Shown here: one piece after another, positions 18,411 to 27,615 of the stretch
How positions within the stretch are numbered: the stretch's first letter is position 1
How the letters are laid out: each line of letters starts with the position of its first letter
Assembly (NCBI GenBank): GCA_964612185.1
Contig: CAZTCR010000007.1
Coordinates: 1 to 64,000, forward strand
Direction: 5' to 3'
Source: UBA1447 sp964612185
GTDB lineage: Bacteria; Bacillota; Clostridia; Oscillospirales; Acutalibacteraceae
DNA: 64,000 bases
The notes under the pieces: generated by a model
Database searches by the model: none
What the model was told of the DNA's origin: nothing
Seen by the model: only the letters and a program-made list of their open reading frames with translations
Made by a program: the position numbers and the translations under genes

Positions 18411-19775
18411 ATGACGAAAGAACTAAAGTTTTATCTTGTTACCGATACGCATTACTATGCGATGGAAGCTTTGGGCGTTTCCAATCACGCTGACCAAAAA
18501 TGCATGAACGAATCCGGCGCTATTATTGATGCAGCTTTCAACAAGATTATTGATCAAGATGAAATCAGTATCCTTCTGATCGCAGGAGATCTGACAAATA
18601 ACGGTGAAATGGAAAGCCACAAGGGCTTTATTGAAAAACTCAGCCGACTCAAGACCGCCGGCAAACGCGTGTATGTCATCACAGCAACACATGACTACGG
18701 TTTGCGAGAGTTAAAGGATGGAGACACCGTCGGTGAAGAATACGGCCGTGCGTGCCGTAGTCAGCTTCGGTCAATGTATAACGACTTTGGTTTTAACGAA
18801 GCCATTGCCGAATACGCTGATGGTCTTTCTTATGTGGTACAGCTTGAACCCGGTTTCAGACTGCTCGCGTTGAATGATGACGGCAATGGCAAAAGTTTCT
18901 GCGGCAGTGATGAAAACCAAATGAGTTGGGTTTTGTCACAAATTGAAGCAGCCCGGGATGCCGGTGAATATCTGTTTGCTATGACCCATCACCCTGTATT
19001 ACCGCCATCCCCTGTTTACCCGGTTATGAGCAAACGGGACATGCACGGCGGATACGAAACTGTGCCGACCATATTTGCCGATGCCGGTCTTCAATTCATC
19101 TTCACCGGTCATTCGCATATGCAAAACATTGGTTTTATCACAACCGAACGCGGTAATACTTTTTATGACATCAATACCGGCTCGCTCGTCGGTTACCCCA
19201 CACCTATTCGCCGTGTAACGCTCGACGAGGAAAAAATGATAATCTCAACCGAAAAGCTTGAAACCTTTGATTGGGATTTTAAAGGTAAAGACCCTCAGCA
19301 ATACCTGCAGGATCAGTTTGACTTTTTGCTCAACGATATTTTTAATTCTATGGCAAATGATTTTGAACACTTCGTGAGCCTTGCCGGCGGATTCAGTATG
19401 ACAAGGGAAAAAGCGGAGAAGCTTAAAATCCCGATCAAACTGATCGGTAAAACTATGCAAAAGCTAACCCTCGGCAAAGCGGGCCGGTTGCTTTGGGTCA
19501 GCGGTAAAATTGATAAAAGTATTAAGGATGTGCTGATCAAAGACTTGATGGTTGAGATTGTGCGCAATATTTTCAGCGGCAACGAACACTACTCATCGGA
19601 TACACCCACCTATCAAGCCATCATGGCGTTAATCTGCCGTCTTCAGATATTTATGAAAAGATTCGCGAAGGGCAATACAATCCTAAGCGATTTACCGTCA
19701 TTTATAGCAAGTCTGATTTATGACGACACGCCGGATAACGACTCAGTCATACCGATTCAAAAATACAAAGGCTAA
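18411..19775 (+). CDS. Cytoplasmic calcineurin-like metallophosphoesterase at the end of the iol operon
   Basis: 454 aa, no signal peptide or membrane segment. Motifs: D12-x-H14 (VTDTHY), G59-D60 (IAGDLTNNGE), then ATHD at 92-95 where the family has GNHD or GNHE, MTHHP and TGHSH. The metal-bridging Asn is therefore Thr93, which should weaken metal and phosphate binding unless a neighbouring residue compensates. The C-terminal ~180 residues are helical and unassigned. It follows iolE in the same direction after a terminator. A role in phosphorylated inositol derivatives is possible but only suggested by position. Start is supported by AAGGAG before ATG. Confidence 0.85.
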   Translation: MTKELKFYLVTDTHYYAMEALGVSNHADQKCMNESGAIIDAAFNKIIDQDEISILLIAGDLTNNGEMESHKGFIEKLSRLKTAGKRVYVITATHDYGLRELKDGDTVGEEYGRACRSQLRSMYNDFGFNEAIAEYADGLSYVVQLEPGFRLLALNDDGNGKSFCGSDENQMSWVLSQIEAARDAGEYLFAMTHHPVLPPSPVYPVMSKRDMHGGYETVPTIFADAGLQFIFTGHSHMQNIGFITTERGNTFYDINTGSLVGYPTPIRRVTLDEEKMIISTEKLETFDWDFKGKDPQQYLQDQFDFLLNDIFNSMANDFEHFVSLAGGFSMTREKAEKLKIPIKLIGKTMQKLTLGKAGRLLWVSGKIDKSIKDVLIKDLMVEIVRNIFSGNEHYSSDTPTYQAIMALICRLQIFMKRFAKGNTILSDLPSFIASLIYDDTPDNDSVIPIQKYKG

Positions 19776-19782
19776 TAAACAA

Positions 19783-19818
19783 TCGCCCCGATTTGCAGTC
19801 GGGGCGACTATTTTTACT
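19783..19818. terminator. Bidirectional terminator between convergent genes
   Basis: TCGCCCCGA and TCGGGGCGA form a perfect 9-bp GC-rich stem with a 7-base loop, followed by CTATTTTT on the plus strand and TTGTTTATT on the minus strand. It separates the plus-strand phosphoesterase from the convergent GH4 gene. Confidence 0.88.
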
Positions 19819-19844
19819 GTAATATAGGCAGAAACATCTGCTAT

Positions 19845-21164
19845 TTAATGATATTGGGGCATCCAGTCGCCGTGTTCCTCAATCAACTCATCACACATCG
19901 CAACAATTTCGTCAATTGTCAGTTCGCTGGACGCGTGCGGGTCCATCATGACCGCTTGATAGATATGCTCCTTCTTTAGTGTAGCCGCTGCTTCAATGGT
20001 AAGCAACTGAACATTAATGTTTGTCATATTCATTGCTGCAAGCTGCACAGGAAGCGGACCTTGAAAACATGGCTGGACACCGTATCGGTTGACAAGACAG
20101 GCAACTTCAACACATGCTTCAGCAGGCAGGTTAGTAATCAAACCGTTGTTGAGCACATTCCCGCCGATTTTGTACGGAACATCCGTTGTGATAGCTTCCA
20201 TAATATAAGAGGCATACTCATGTCCTCTTCTGTGTGATATATTGCCGTTAACATACTCCAGCTTATCTTTTTCCCATCTGGCAATTTGGCTAATACAGCG
20301 GCGCGGGTATTCATCAAGCGGTATGTTGTAACGAGTAATCAGTTGCGGATACTTGTCTTTGATAAAAAAGTTATTGTACTCCGCGTTATGTTCGCTGGAC
20401 TCTGTGCAGTAATAGCCAAAACGGCGTATATATTCGTAACGAACCAGGTCATGATGGTCCGTTATACCACTTTCAAGGATTTCGGATGCTTTTTTGCGGA
20501 TTTCCGGATATAAGTCTGTACCGTCTGCATTGTATATTTCCAGTAGCCAGCCCATATGGTTAACACCGGCAATTTTTTCTTTGATTGGTTCTTCATAATC
20601 AATGTCAAGATTGTTGAGCAGTCCGCGGGAACAGCCTTGTACACTGTGGCAGAGCCCGACTGTTTTAATCCCCGTATACCTTTGCATGAATCCGGACAGC
20701 ATTGCCATGGGGTTGGTATAATTTAGGAACCATGCGTTCGGGCAGACTTCTTCCATATCATTCGCAAAATCCTTTAAAACAGGTATGGTACGAAGCGCGC
20801 GAAAAATACCGCCAACGCCGTAGCTGTCACCGATTGTCTGGCGGAGACCGTATTTTTTCGGTATCTCAAAATCAGTTATCGTGCAAGGATCATAGCGGCC
20901 GACTTGAATTGCATTTACAACAAAATCCGCTCCTCGTAAGGCATCCTTACGATTTGGAATGTCGTGGTACTTTGTGATTTTCGCTCTGTTATCATTAATG
21001 TTATTGTTAAGCGCGGTAACCATAACAAAAGATTCCTCAAGCCGTTCCGCATCAATGTCATAAAGCGCGATCTCGCTCTCGCGCAATGCTTCGGAACACA
21101 TGGAATCTCCAAGAACATTTTTTGCAAATACTGAACTCCCGGCGCCCATGAATGTGATTTTCAT
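19845..21164 (-). CDS. melA: GH4 family alpha-galactosidase (NAD+/Mn2+ dependent)
   Basis: 439 aa, normal for GH4. These glycosidases act by NAD-dependent oxidation-elimination. The N-terminal dinucleotide-binding motif (ITFMGAGSSVF) and NYTNPMA are present. The subtype tetrapeptide reads CHSV, which in GH4 is associated with alpha-galactosidase (CHEV marks alpha-glucosidase, CHGF alpha-glucuronidase). HRRGHEYA carries further metal/substrate residues. AAGGAG precedes the ATG. It lies 39 bases after metH in the same direction with no strong terminator between, so co-transcription with metF-metH is possible though metabolically odd. No transporter is adjacent. Confidence 0.87.
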   Translation of the reverse strand: MKITFMGAGSSVFAKNVLGDSMCSEALRESEIALYDIDAERLEESFVMVTALNNNINDNRAKITKYHDIPNRKDALRGADFVVNAIQVGRYDPCTITDFEIPKKYGLRQTIGDSYGVGGIFRALRTIPVLKDFANDMEEVCPNAWFLNYTNPMAMLSGFMQRYTGIKTVGLCHSVQGCSRGLLNNLDIDYEEPIKEKIAGVNHMGWLLEIYNADGTDLYPEIRKKASEILESGITDHHDLVRYEYIRRFGYYCTESSEHNAEYNNFFIKDKYPQLITRYNIPLDEYPRRCISQIARWEKDKLEYVNGNISHRRGHEYASYIMEAITTDVPYKIGGNVLNNGLITNLPAEACVEVACLVNRYGVQPCFQGPLPVQLAAMNMTNINVQLLTIEAAATLKKEHIYQAVMMDPHASSELTIDEIVAMCDELIEEHGDWMPQYH

Positions 21165-21203
21165 AATAACTCTCCTTCTTATTTTTAACAGGCAATGCCT
21201 GCT

Positions 21204-23591
21204 TTAGGCGAATATTTCATCTGCAATCGAAACGCCGGTCATGGCATCGGCTGCGTAATAATCGGCGTTAATCTGTTTAGCGTATTCAGCTGTTACGACT
21301 GCGCCGCCAACCATCACTTTGCAACCTGACACATTTGTTTTTAACAGCTTAATGATATTTTCCATTGCAGGCACGGTGGTGGTCATCAGCGCGCTGAGAC
21401 CGATAAGTTTTATGTTTTGTTCTTTCATTGTTTTAACAATCAGATCACATTCAACATTGCGCCCTAAATCCACCACTTCGTAACCATAGTTTTCGAGCAT
21501 TACTTTAACAATGTTTTTGCCGATGTCATGGATATCACCTTTGACGGTTGCAAGTAAAACCTTACCTTTTGTTTTATGTTCTACGCCGTCATTCCTCAGT
21601 TTTTCTTTAATTGCGACAAATGCGTTCTGCGCAGCCTCTGCGCTTTTTATAAGCTGCGGTAAAAAAAGCGTTTTATTTTCAAAACCTTTCCCCACCTCAT
21701 CAAGTGCCGGCACCAATATTTCAGCTACTACTTTTTGAGGCTCGTTGTTTATTAATTCAGCCATTGTCAGATCATAGGTTCTTTGCGCTAAGCCGCCTTT
21801 AATTGCCGCGTATAAAGATGTTTGCTTTTGGACCGGTGCGACAACCGCTTCATGTTCTGTTAGTGCTTCAATATAGTTGCCGTATTCCAAACAAAGGTAA
21901 TCCAGTCCATTGAGCGCATTGTGCGAATAGTAAGTATTCATCATCGCATCTGATATGGGGTTTATTATGGCGGCATCAAGACCTCTGCATAGGGCTTCGG
22001 CAAAAAAAGTAGCATTTATTACATCCCTTTGCGGTAAACCAAACGAGACATTTGAGACACCGAGAACAGTCTTGACACCAAGTTCCTTTTTGATAAGCGC
22101 GAGCGAATCGAGCGTTATTTTAGCCGCGTCCGCAGAAGCGCCGACAGTCATCGTAAGCGCATCAACTATTATGTTTTTCTTTTCGATGCCATATTGGGCA
22201 GCGGTATTGATAATTTTGCGTGCGATTGCAAGCCGCCCTTGTGCGGTTGCGGGAATTCCGTCTTCATCAAGGGTAAGCGCGACCAAAACCCCGCCATATT
22301 TTTTTGCAAGCGGAAAGATTTTTTTCATTTCCTCTTCTTTGCCGTTCACAGAATTAATGAGCGCTTTACCATTATAAATCCGCAGGCATTTTTCAATAGC
22401 TTCGGAGTCGGCGGAGTCAATTTGAAGCGGCAAAGTCAAAGACATTTGTAAATCTTTTACTATTCGAACCAATGCATCACTTTCATTAATACCGGGCATG
22501 CCTACATTGACATCAAGAATATGTGCGCCTGCTTCCTGCTGTTCGATACCTTGTTCCACAATATAGTCATAATCGCCCTTGAACAAAGCTTCTTTAAGCT
22601 TTTTTTTACCGGTCGGATTAATTCTTTCGCCGATGATGACGGGTTTTTCACCGATGACGCATGTTTTTGAATAAGAAGAAACAACCGTTAGCTCTTTATC
22701 GGTAACGGGTTTCGGTTTTATATCCTTGCAAAGCTCAATCGTTTTTTTAAGATGCGCGGGCGTTGTGCCGCAGCAGCCGCCGATAACCTGCGCACCGCCC
22801 AATGCCATTTCAAGCATGTCGGCGGCAAAATCATCCGGTGTAACTTCAAAAATGGTCTTACCGTTTTGCAAGACCGGCATCCCGGCATTCGGCATAATGA
22901 TGATTGGCAGTGATGATAGTTCGGAAAGCTGACGGAGGAACTTTTTCATTTTCTCGGGTCCGAGACCGCAGTTAATACCCAATGCATCAACGCTCAACCC
23001 TTCCAGCAGCGATACTGCGCAGGCTATATCCGCACCGGTCAGCAGTTTGCCCTTTTCGTCAAAAGAGAAAGTTGCAAAAACAGGCAGCTTTGTGTTTTCT
23101 TTGGCTGCTAAGATTGCCGCCTTCATTTCATAGGTGTCCGTCATGGTTTCGATAATTACCAGATCGGCGCCGTTGGCCTCCCCCGCTGTTATCTGTTCTT
23201 TATATACATCATAAGCTTCTTCGAATGTCAGTTCACCAAAGGGTTCCAACAGCTTGCCTGTGGAACCGACATCAAGCGCAATATATCTCTTTTTTGTGAT
23301 GCTCGCGCTTTTTACCGCCGCTTTGGCATTTCGCAATGCGGCCGATACAACATTTTGTGCATTTAAGTTTGTACCTTCAAGTTTAATGCTGTTGGCACCG
23401 AAGGTATTGGCTGTTATGATGTCACAACCGGCTTCCAAATATTCGAGGTGAATTTTTGTTATCAGTTCGGGGTTACTGATATTCATGCTCTCCGGAAGCT
23501 CACCGGATTTAAGGCCGTTTTCCTGCAGGAAAGTTCCCATTGCGCCGTCAATAAATACTATTTTTTTTTCGAGAATTTCTGTAATACTCAT
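21204..23591 (-). CDS. metH: Cobalamin-dependent methionine synthase, short form without reactivation domain
   Basis: 795 aa from ATG 23591 (MSITEILEKK); an ATG at 23609 would overlap metF and has no better site. Domains: homocysteine methyltransferase (zinc cysteines in GINCGLG and GGCCGTTP), pterin-binding domain (GERINPTGKKK, DVNVGMP), B12 cap helices, and cobalamin-binding domain with D-x-H-x2-G (GDIHDIGKNIV). The AdoMet reactivation domain of the ~1200-aa E. coli enzyme is absent, as is usual in Clostridia, which supply it separately or not at all. It directly follows metF (four-base gap), which makes the methyl-THF substrate. Confidence 0.95.
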   Translation of the reverse strand: MSITEILEKKIVFIDGAMGTFLQENGLKSGELPESMNISNPELITKIHLEYLEAGCDIITANTFGANSIKLEGTNLNAQNVVSAALRNAKAAVKSASITKKRYIALDVGSTGKLLEPFGELTFEEAYDVYKEQITAGEANGADLVIIETMTDTYEMKAAILAAKENTKLPVFATFSFDEKGKLLTGADIACAVSLLEGLSVDALGINCGLGPEKMKKFLRQLSELSSLPIIIMPNAGMPVLQNGKTIFEVTPDDFAADMLEMALGGAQVIGGCCGTTPAHLKKTIELCKDIKPKPVTDKELTVVSSYSKTCVIGEKPVIIGERINPTGKKKLKEALFKGDYDYIVEQGIEQQEAGAHILDVNVGMPGINESDALVRIVKDLQMSLTLPLQIDSADSEAIEKCLRIYNGKALINSVNGKEEEMKKIFPLAKKYGGVLVALTLDEDGIPATAQGRLAIARKIINTAAQYGIEKKNIIVDALTMTVGASADAAKITLDSLALIKKELGVKTVLGVSNVSFGLPQRDVINATFFAEALCRGLDAAIINPISDAMMNTYYSHNALNGLDYLCLEYGNYIEALTEHEAVVAPVQKQTSLYAAIKGGLAQRTYDLTMAELINNEPQKVVAEILVPALDEVGKGFENKTLFLPQLIKSAEAAQNAFVAIKEKLRNDGVEHKTKGKVLLATVKGDIHDIGKNIVKVMLENYGYEVVDLGRNVECDLIVKTMKEQNIKLIGLSALMTTTVPAMENIIKLLKTNVSGCKVMVGGAVVTAEYAKQINADYYAADAMTGVSIADEIFA

Positions 23592-23595
23592 TTGA

Positions 23596-24471
23596 TTACC
23601 TGCTAACATTTAATATATCCGAAAGGTTGGTCATAATCTGCAGTGCGACATCCGGTTTGTTCATGGTGTAAACATGAATGCCCTTAACACCATTGGCTAT
23701 GAGGTCGACAATTTGGTCCGTTGCATAGGCAATCCCCGCTTGCTTCATGGCTTCCGGTTTTTCGCCGAACTTATCAACTATCGTTTTGAATTTAGGCGTT
23801 AATGATGTGCCTGCCAGGTCGCAAATCCGCTTGGTTTGGCGGCTGTTGGTAACAGGCATGACGCCTGCTGTTATAGGAATATTAATACCTTTGCGTAACG
23901 CGTTGTAAAGAAAACTGTAGAGTACATTGTTATCAAAAAACATTTGCGTAACTAAAAAATCGCAGCCGCTGTCAACCTTGGCTTTCAGATAGTCCAAATC
24001 ATCGGCTTTGTTTGTACATTCGATATGACCTTCCGGGTAACAGGCCGCACCAATACAAAAAACGCCGCTGTTCTTAATATCTTCAATTAGTTGATACGCG
24101 TATTTGTAATATCCCGCCTCCGGGAAAGGCATACCGTTTGGAATATCTCCTCTGAGTGCAAGAATGTTTTCGATACCCGCTGTTTTCAAGCTGTCAATAA
24201 TAGTCGATATTTCTTGCCTTGAGGATGAAACACAGCTTAGATGAGCAAGAGCAGTCGTAGAAAGACCCTGCTGGATATAGGATGCTAACTCCAAAGTGTT
24301 TTTAGATGTTCCTCCGCCAGCGCCGAATGTCACGCTCATATAATTCGGGTTGCATGCTGAAAGTTGCTCAACAGCGCGAACAACCGGCTCAAATGAGGAT
24401 TCAACTTTTGGTGGGAATACCTCCAAGGATATTGTTACATCGTTATTCCTGAACATCTCATCGATGCGCAT
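23596..24471 (-). CDS. metF: Methylenetetrahydrofolate reductase
   Basis: 291 aa, typical MTHFR length. It reduces 5,10-methylene-THF to 5-methyl-THF using FAD. Conserved pieces: SLEVFPPK near the N-terminus, SVTFGAGG, LALRGD and VTQMFFDN. GAGGTG lies before the ATG and a clear promoter lies upstream. No SAM riboswitch fits in the ~120-base upstream space. Confidence 0.95.
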   Translation of the reverse strand: MRIDEMFRNNDVTISLEVFPPKVESSFEPVVRAVEQLSACNPNYMSVTFGAGGGTSKNTLELASYIQQGLSTTALAHLSCVSSSRQEISTIIDSLKTAGIENILALRGDIPNGMPFPEAGYYKYAYQLIEDIKNSGVFCIGAACYPEGHIECTNKADDLDYLKAKVDSGCDFLVTQMFFDNNVLYSFLYNALRKGINIPITAGVMPVTNSRQTKRICDLAGTSLTPKFKTIVDKFGEKPEAMKQAGIAYATDQIVDLIANGVKGIHVYTMNKPDVALQIMTNLSDILNVSR

Positions 24472-24506
24472 TTTTTCACCTCAATTTGCTGAACATACTA
24501 AGGATT

Positions 24507-24535
24507 ATTATACCTTTATACATAACAAATTACAA
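24507..24535 (-). promoter_or_regulatory. Sigma-A promoter for metF-metH
   Basis: Minus-strand TTGTAA, 17-bp spacer, TATAAT. Predicted start lies about 30 bases before the metF ATG. The -35 box abuts the tail of the preceding terminator, so the operons are tightly packed. Confidence 0.75.
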
Positions 24536-24572
24536 GATTAAAATGCAGCCGTTCAACCATTGAGCGGCTGCA
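24536..24572 (-). terminator. Terminator of the SDR/DapA-like operon
   Basis: TGCAGCCGCTCA pairs with TGAACGGCTGCA (12 positions, one wobble) around a 5-base loop, followed on the minus strand by TTTTAAT. It starts about 20 bases after the stop of the SDR gene. Confidence 0.75.
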
Positions 24573-24594
24573 ATAAAAAACAACAATTGTAAGG

Positions 24595-26088
24595 TCAATC
24601 CTTAAATCCCGTAAAAATACTTTCATCATAGAAGTTGTTTTCATCTTTATCGTGAAGCGGATACCATACCTGCGCAAAGAACGGATTGATCTTGGCTTCT
24701 TTGTCATAATCCCAGGGCCAAGGCAGTTCTTCGGGGCACCAATGACCGCCCTTGAGAACTAAGTTCGGTGTCATCTCAAATTCATTGCCTCGGGCGCTCT
24801 TCCATTTTAGCGGTGTAAACAAATCGCCCTTTTTCATTGATGTTGACAGACATTCCCCGCCACGGAAAGCAGCGGCCTTTTTCATGTCGTCCAAGTCTAG
24901 TTCGCTCGTCGGCTTGCTTTCATCATACCCATGGTCCAGCAAGGTTACTTTTTCTGTCGGTCTAACTACCTTAAAGTCAGCCCATGTGCCGATACATTTG
25001 CAGGCTTCCACATTGCCGTAATAAGCGGATATTCTGTTTTTGTCACCGCTTTGAAGCCAACTCATGGTTCCATAAACAGGAACTTTTGTAAGCCGTTCCA
25101 TACCCAGCTTTTTAATAATGAAGGGGGGACAAAATTTAGAAAGCTTGTAATATGACGGAAGAGCATCCGACATCTTTTTGAAATACTCCTTGATCGTTAT
25201 GTTTTCCCTGAAATGCAAATAACTTTCAAGCAGGTCTGAGTCCGCATACCATTGACCATGAAAATTGCGCAGCGTAAACCAGCCGCATTCGAAAATCTTC
25301 TTTGGGTCACCCAAACCGATTGCGCCCAATAGGAACTGCTCAAATTCAAAGTTGGTAATTCTGAATTCTTTGCCGCTGCCGATATTATAAAAACGCCTCC
25401 AAAATTCGTCCGGGACATCATCTCCGCATACATTCAGCAGAAGTCTGCCGGAATCCTCAATGGTTGCCCACTCGAGAACACCATTGATGGGAACATGATA
25501 CATAATCGGATCATAATTTTTGAGAATCGCCGGGTAAAGAATTCCTGACTGGCGAAGGGAAACCCAGTATTTAAGCCCGGATTCGGCGAAAGTTCTTTCA
25601 GCAATCGTTTTACTGATAGCGTAATGGTCATAAATACTTATTTTTATCGGGTCGCCTGTTCTCGCCCAATGAATCGGCGGATTTCTGTCTCCTGTTTGGG
25701 CAACTGTACCAATATAAACAACCTTCACAGCATCGGGATTCGGTTGAGCCTTCACAGCATCAACAATATGCTTTGCAGCTGTTGTATTCGTTTTTATTGT
25801 CTTTTTGGGATAGTAATCGGCAGCCGGTGATACCATTCCGCCGACATGAAGAACATAGTCGGAACCCGTGACACCGGCTAATACATCCTCATAGTTCGTT
25901 AAGTCGCCCCAGATGAGTTTAACGCTCGGATCGTTCTCATAATCTTTGAACATTTTTTTGTTTTTATCGCTGCCTCTGTTCAAGAGGACAATGTTGAATT
26001 TGTCTCTTTTCGCGTAAAGTTCTTTAAAACCCGCCCAGCCCATATTACCTGAAGAGCCTGTTAGGAATACGGTTTTCTTATGACTCAA
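24595..26088 (-). CDS. Extended SDR (NAD-dependent epimerase/dehydratase family), unknown substrate
   Basis: About 497 aa, longer than the ~320 aa usual for extended SDRs. The N-terminal motif is LTGSSGNMGWAG (TGxxGxxG class), followed by a YxxxK-type active site (YDHYAISK). The ~150 C-terminal residues beyond the Rossmann core are unassigned. Start taken as TTG 26088, which follows AAAGGGG by 10 bases; an in-frame ATG at 26109 has no upstream site and would put AAAGGGG inside the gene. It is the third gene of an operon with a DapA-like lyase and a hypothetical protein, suggesting catabolism of a sugar acid or similar compound, but no substrate can be named. Confidence 0.8.
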   Translation of the reverse strand: MSHKKTVFLTGSSGNMGWAGFKELYAKRDKFNIVLLNRGSDKNKKMFKDYENDPSVKLIWGDLTNYEDVLAGVTGSDYVLHVGGMVSPAADYYPKKTIKTNTTAAKHIVDAVKAQPNPDAVKVVYIGTVAQTGDRNPPIHWARTGDPIKISIYDHYAISKTIAERTFAESGLKYWVSLRQSGILYPAILKNYDPIMYHVPINGVLEWATIEDSGRLLLNVCGDDVPDEFWRRFYNIGSGKEFRITNFEFEQFLLGAIGLGDPKKIFECGWFTLRNFHGQWYADSDLLESYLHFRENITIKEYFKKMSDALPSYYKLSKFCPPFIIKKLGMERLTKVPVYGTMSWLQSGDKNRISAYYGNVEACKCIGTWADFKVVRPTEKVTLLDHGYDESKPTSELDLDDMKKAAAFRGGECLSTSMKKGDLFTPLKWKSARGNEFEMTPNLVLKGGHWCPEELPWPWDYDKEAKINPFFAQVWYPLHDKDENNFYDESIFTGFKD

Positions 26089-26175
26089 AGTTGTAACGCC
26101 CCTTTGCATTTATTTCGATGATTGTATCATTTATTGATAGCCGGTTCAAGCTTTTTCTGTTTCTTTGTGGATTTA

Positions 26176-27096
26176 TCAAACTTTCATATCAGCTTTGAAT
26201 CGAAGTGTTACGCCCCGCATTTGATCGATCTCCATTTTCCTTGCCTGTATAAACTGCGATGCATCTCGCGCCCTGCTGGTATAACCCATATTGATTCCTT
26301 CAAGCCCTAAATAGTATTTTGCGTTTACGGGATACATTTGCCATTCCGACATGGATGCCAAGCCAAGAAAGTTTTGGAAATCTTCGGCTTTTTTAGGTTC
26401 ATTCAAAAAATTCTTACATAGCCAGCCGTAGATTTCCGGATGAAAGTTTGCCATCACGCCTGAATAACCTGAACAACCCATTTTCAATGACGCTAAGAGA
26501 GTACCTGCGTGCGCATTGAATATTTTTAGCCCTGTGCCATTCACTGCCGCAAGCTTTGCTCTGATTAGTTCCAAATCGCCGCAAGTGTCCTTTAAAAACT
26601 GGAATCTGCCGGTTGCGGCAAGTTTGCCGAGCGTTTCCGGCATCATAATCCTTTTATACGGGTAGGGGCATTCATAAATGCCAAGTCCTACTTCATCAAT
26701 GGAATTAATTGCTTTATCGATGTTTTTAAGAAATACGCTATCGCTCTCATTTTCTTTTGCAAGCCGGTTTGAGATGAATACATAAGCATCTATCCCAACT
26801 TGAATATACTGATTCGCCTCATAAATCTGAGTGTCAAGATCATCGGCAGTATGCCCCGAGGCTACTATTGTAATCCCTTTCGGAACATTTGCAACGATGA
26901 ACTGAAGCAGTTCAAGCTTTTCCGCTACGGAAAGGAAGAAAATCTCACTTGATTGACAGATGGCAAAAATACCGTCTACTCCCCTGTCCGCGTACCATTC
27001 CAGCATTTGCGCAACCGCATTGTAATCAATCTTGTTTTCCGCCGTGAAAGGTGTAACCATCGTTGGATATACACCGTTCGGTATGGTTTTAATCAA
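26176..27096 (-). CDS. DapA/N-acetylneuraminate-lyase superfamily aldolase or dehydratase, not DapA itself
   Basis: About 306 aa from TTG 27096, which has GGAGGT seven bases upstream; this overlaps the previous gene by eight bases. A longer frame back to 27216 lies inside that gene. TIM-barrel class I aldolase features: the N-terminal GVYPTMVTPFT segment, the YECPYP segment in place of the family Tyr motif, and the Schiff-base Lys in FLKDTCGD. The usual GTTGE loop reads CQSSEIFFL, which separates it from true dihydrodipicolinate synthase. Operon partners are an SDR oxidoreductase and a hypothetical, consistent with a catabolic pathway. Confidence 0.82.
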   Translation of the reverse strand: MIKTIPNGVYPTMVTPFTAENKIDYNAVAQMLEWYADRGVDGIFAICQSSEIFFLSVAEKLELLQFIVANVPKGITIVASGHTADDLDTQIYEANQYIQVGIDAYVFISNRLAKENESDSVFLKNIDKAINSIDEVGLGIYECPYPYKRIMMPETLGKLAATGRFQFLKDTCGDLELIRAKLAAVNGTGLKIFNAHAGTLLASLKMGCSGYSGVMANFHPEIYGWLCKNFLNEPKKAEDFQNFLGLASMSEWQMYPVNAKYYLGLEGINMGYTSRARDASQFIQARKMEIDQMRGVTLRFKADMKV

Positions 27097-27595
27097 TGCT
27101 GCAACCTCCATATACATAGCCCATAGTCTTGAGTAATTCGCCAAGGACTGCAAACCGCTCACCCATAAGCTCGTCATCTTTTGAAAGCGCTTCCATAAAC
27201 AGTTTAATGTCCTCATCTATCTTTTCATTATCTGTGCACACGGAAACATTCATCGCATCCCCCTGGATACCGACACGGTCAATTAGCGGGTTCTCGGGAT
27301 CGTAGAATTTTTTATGACGGTACGACGTTTCTTTGAAATACAGCTGTGAGCGGCAAATCAGAATGGCTAAATCGAGCACTCTGTGCAGCGGCAGCTCTTC
27401 GGATTGCCTGGACCATTTTTCGCCCGTGTAGCGCCAGACTTTAGCGGAAATATCAATCTTTCCCCTGTCATTCCATTGTGCAAGCCCTAAGGTTAGTCCC
27501 TTCGCATCCGAATCATAAGCTTGTCTGCCGTCAATTTTATCATAATTTTCACTTATGATAACCGGCTTGTGTTTCAGATTGGTTGGAATTTTCAT
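27089..27595 (-). CDS. Hypothetical protein of 168 aa, first gene of the SDR/DapA-like operon
   Basis: I do not recognise a family with confidence. The sequence is soluble, with no signal peptide or membrane segment, and has a Trp/Arg-rich middle (WNDRGKIDISAKVWRYTGEKW) and an acidic helical C-terminal part. GAGGTG six bases before ATG supports the start. A strong promoter and an operator-like palindrome precede it. Eight-base overlap with the DapA-like gene indicates coupling. It may be an enzyme subunit or a regulator of the same pathway; nothing in it decides this. Confidence 0.75.
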   Translation of the reverse strand: MKIPTNLKHKPVIISENYDKIDGRQAYDSDAKGLTLGLAQWNDRGKIDISAKVWRYTGEKWSRQSEELPLHRVLDLAILICRSQLYFKETSYRHKKFYDPENPLIDRVGIQGDAMNVSVCTDNEKIDEDIKLFMEALSKDDELMGERFAVLGELLKTMGYVYGGCSID

Positions 27596-27615
27596 ACAAA
27601 CACCTCAATTCAACT

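Noticed and set aside
21204..23591. metH as a truncated gene
   Set aside because: Absence of the AdoMet reactivation domain is normal for the short clostridial form; the cobalamin domain is complete and the stop is clean.
24472..24594. SAM or cobalamin riboswitch upstream of metF-metH
   Set aside because: Only about 120 bases are available and they hold a terminator and a promoter placed ~30 bases from the start; no riboswitch consensus seen.
26176..27096. dapA (4-hydroxy-tetrahydrodipicolinate synthase)
   Set aside because: The GTTGE loop is replaced and the gene is not near lysine genes; only superfamily membership is supported.
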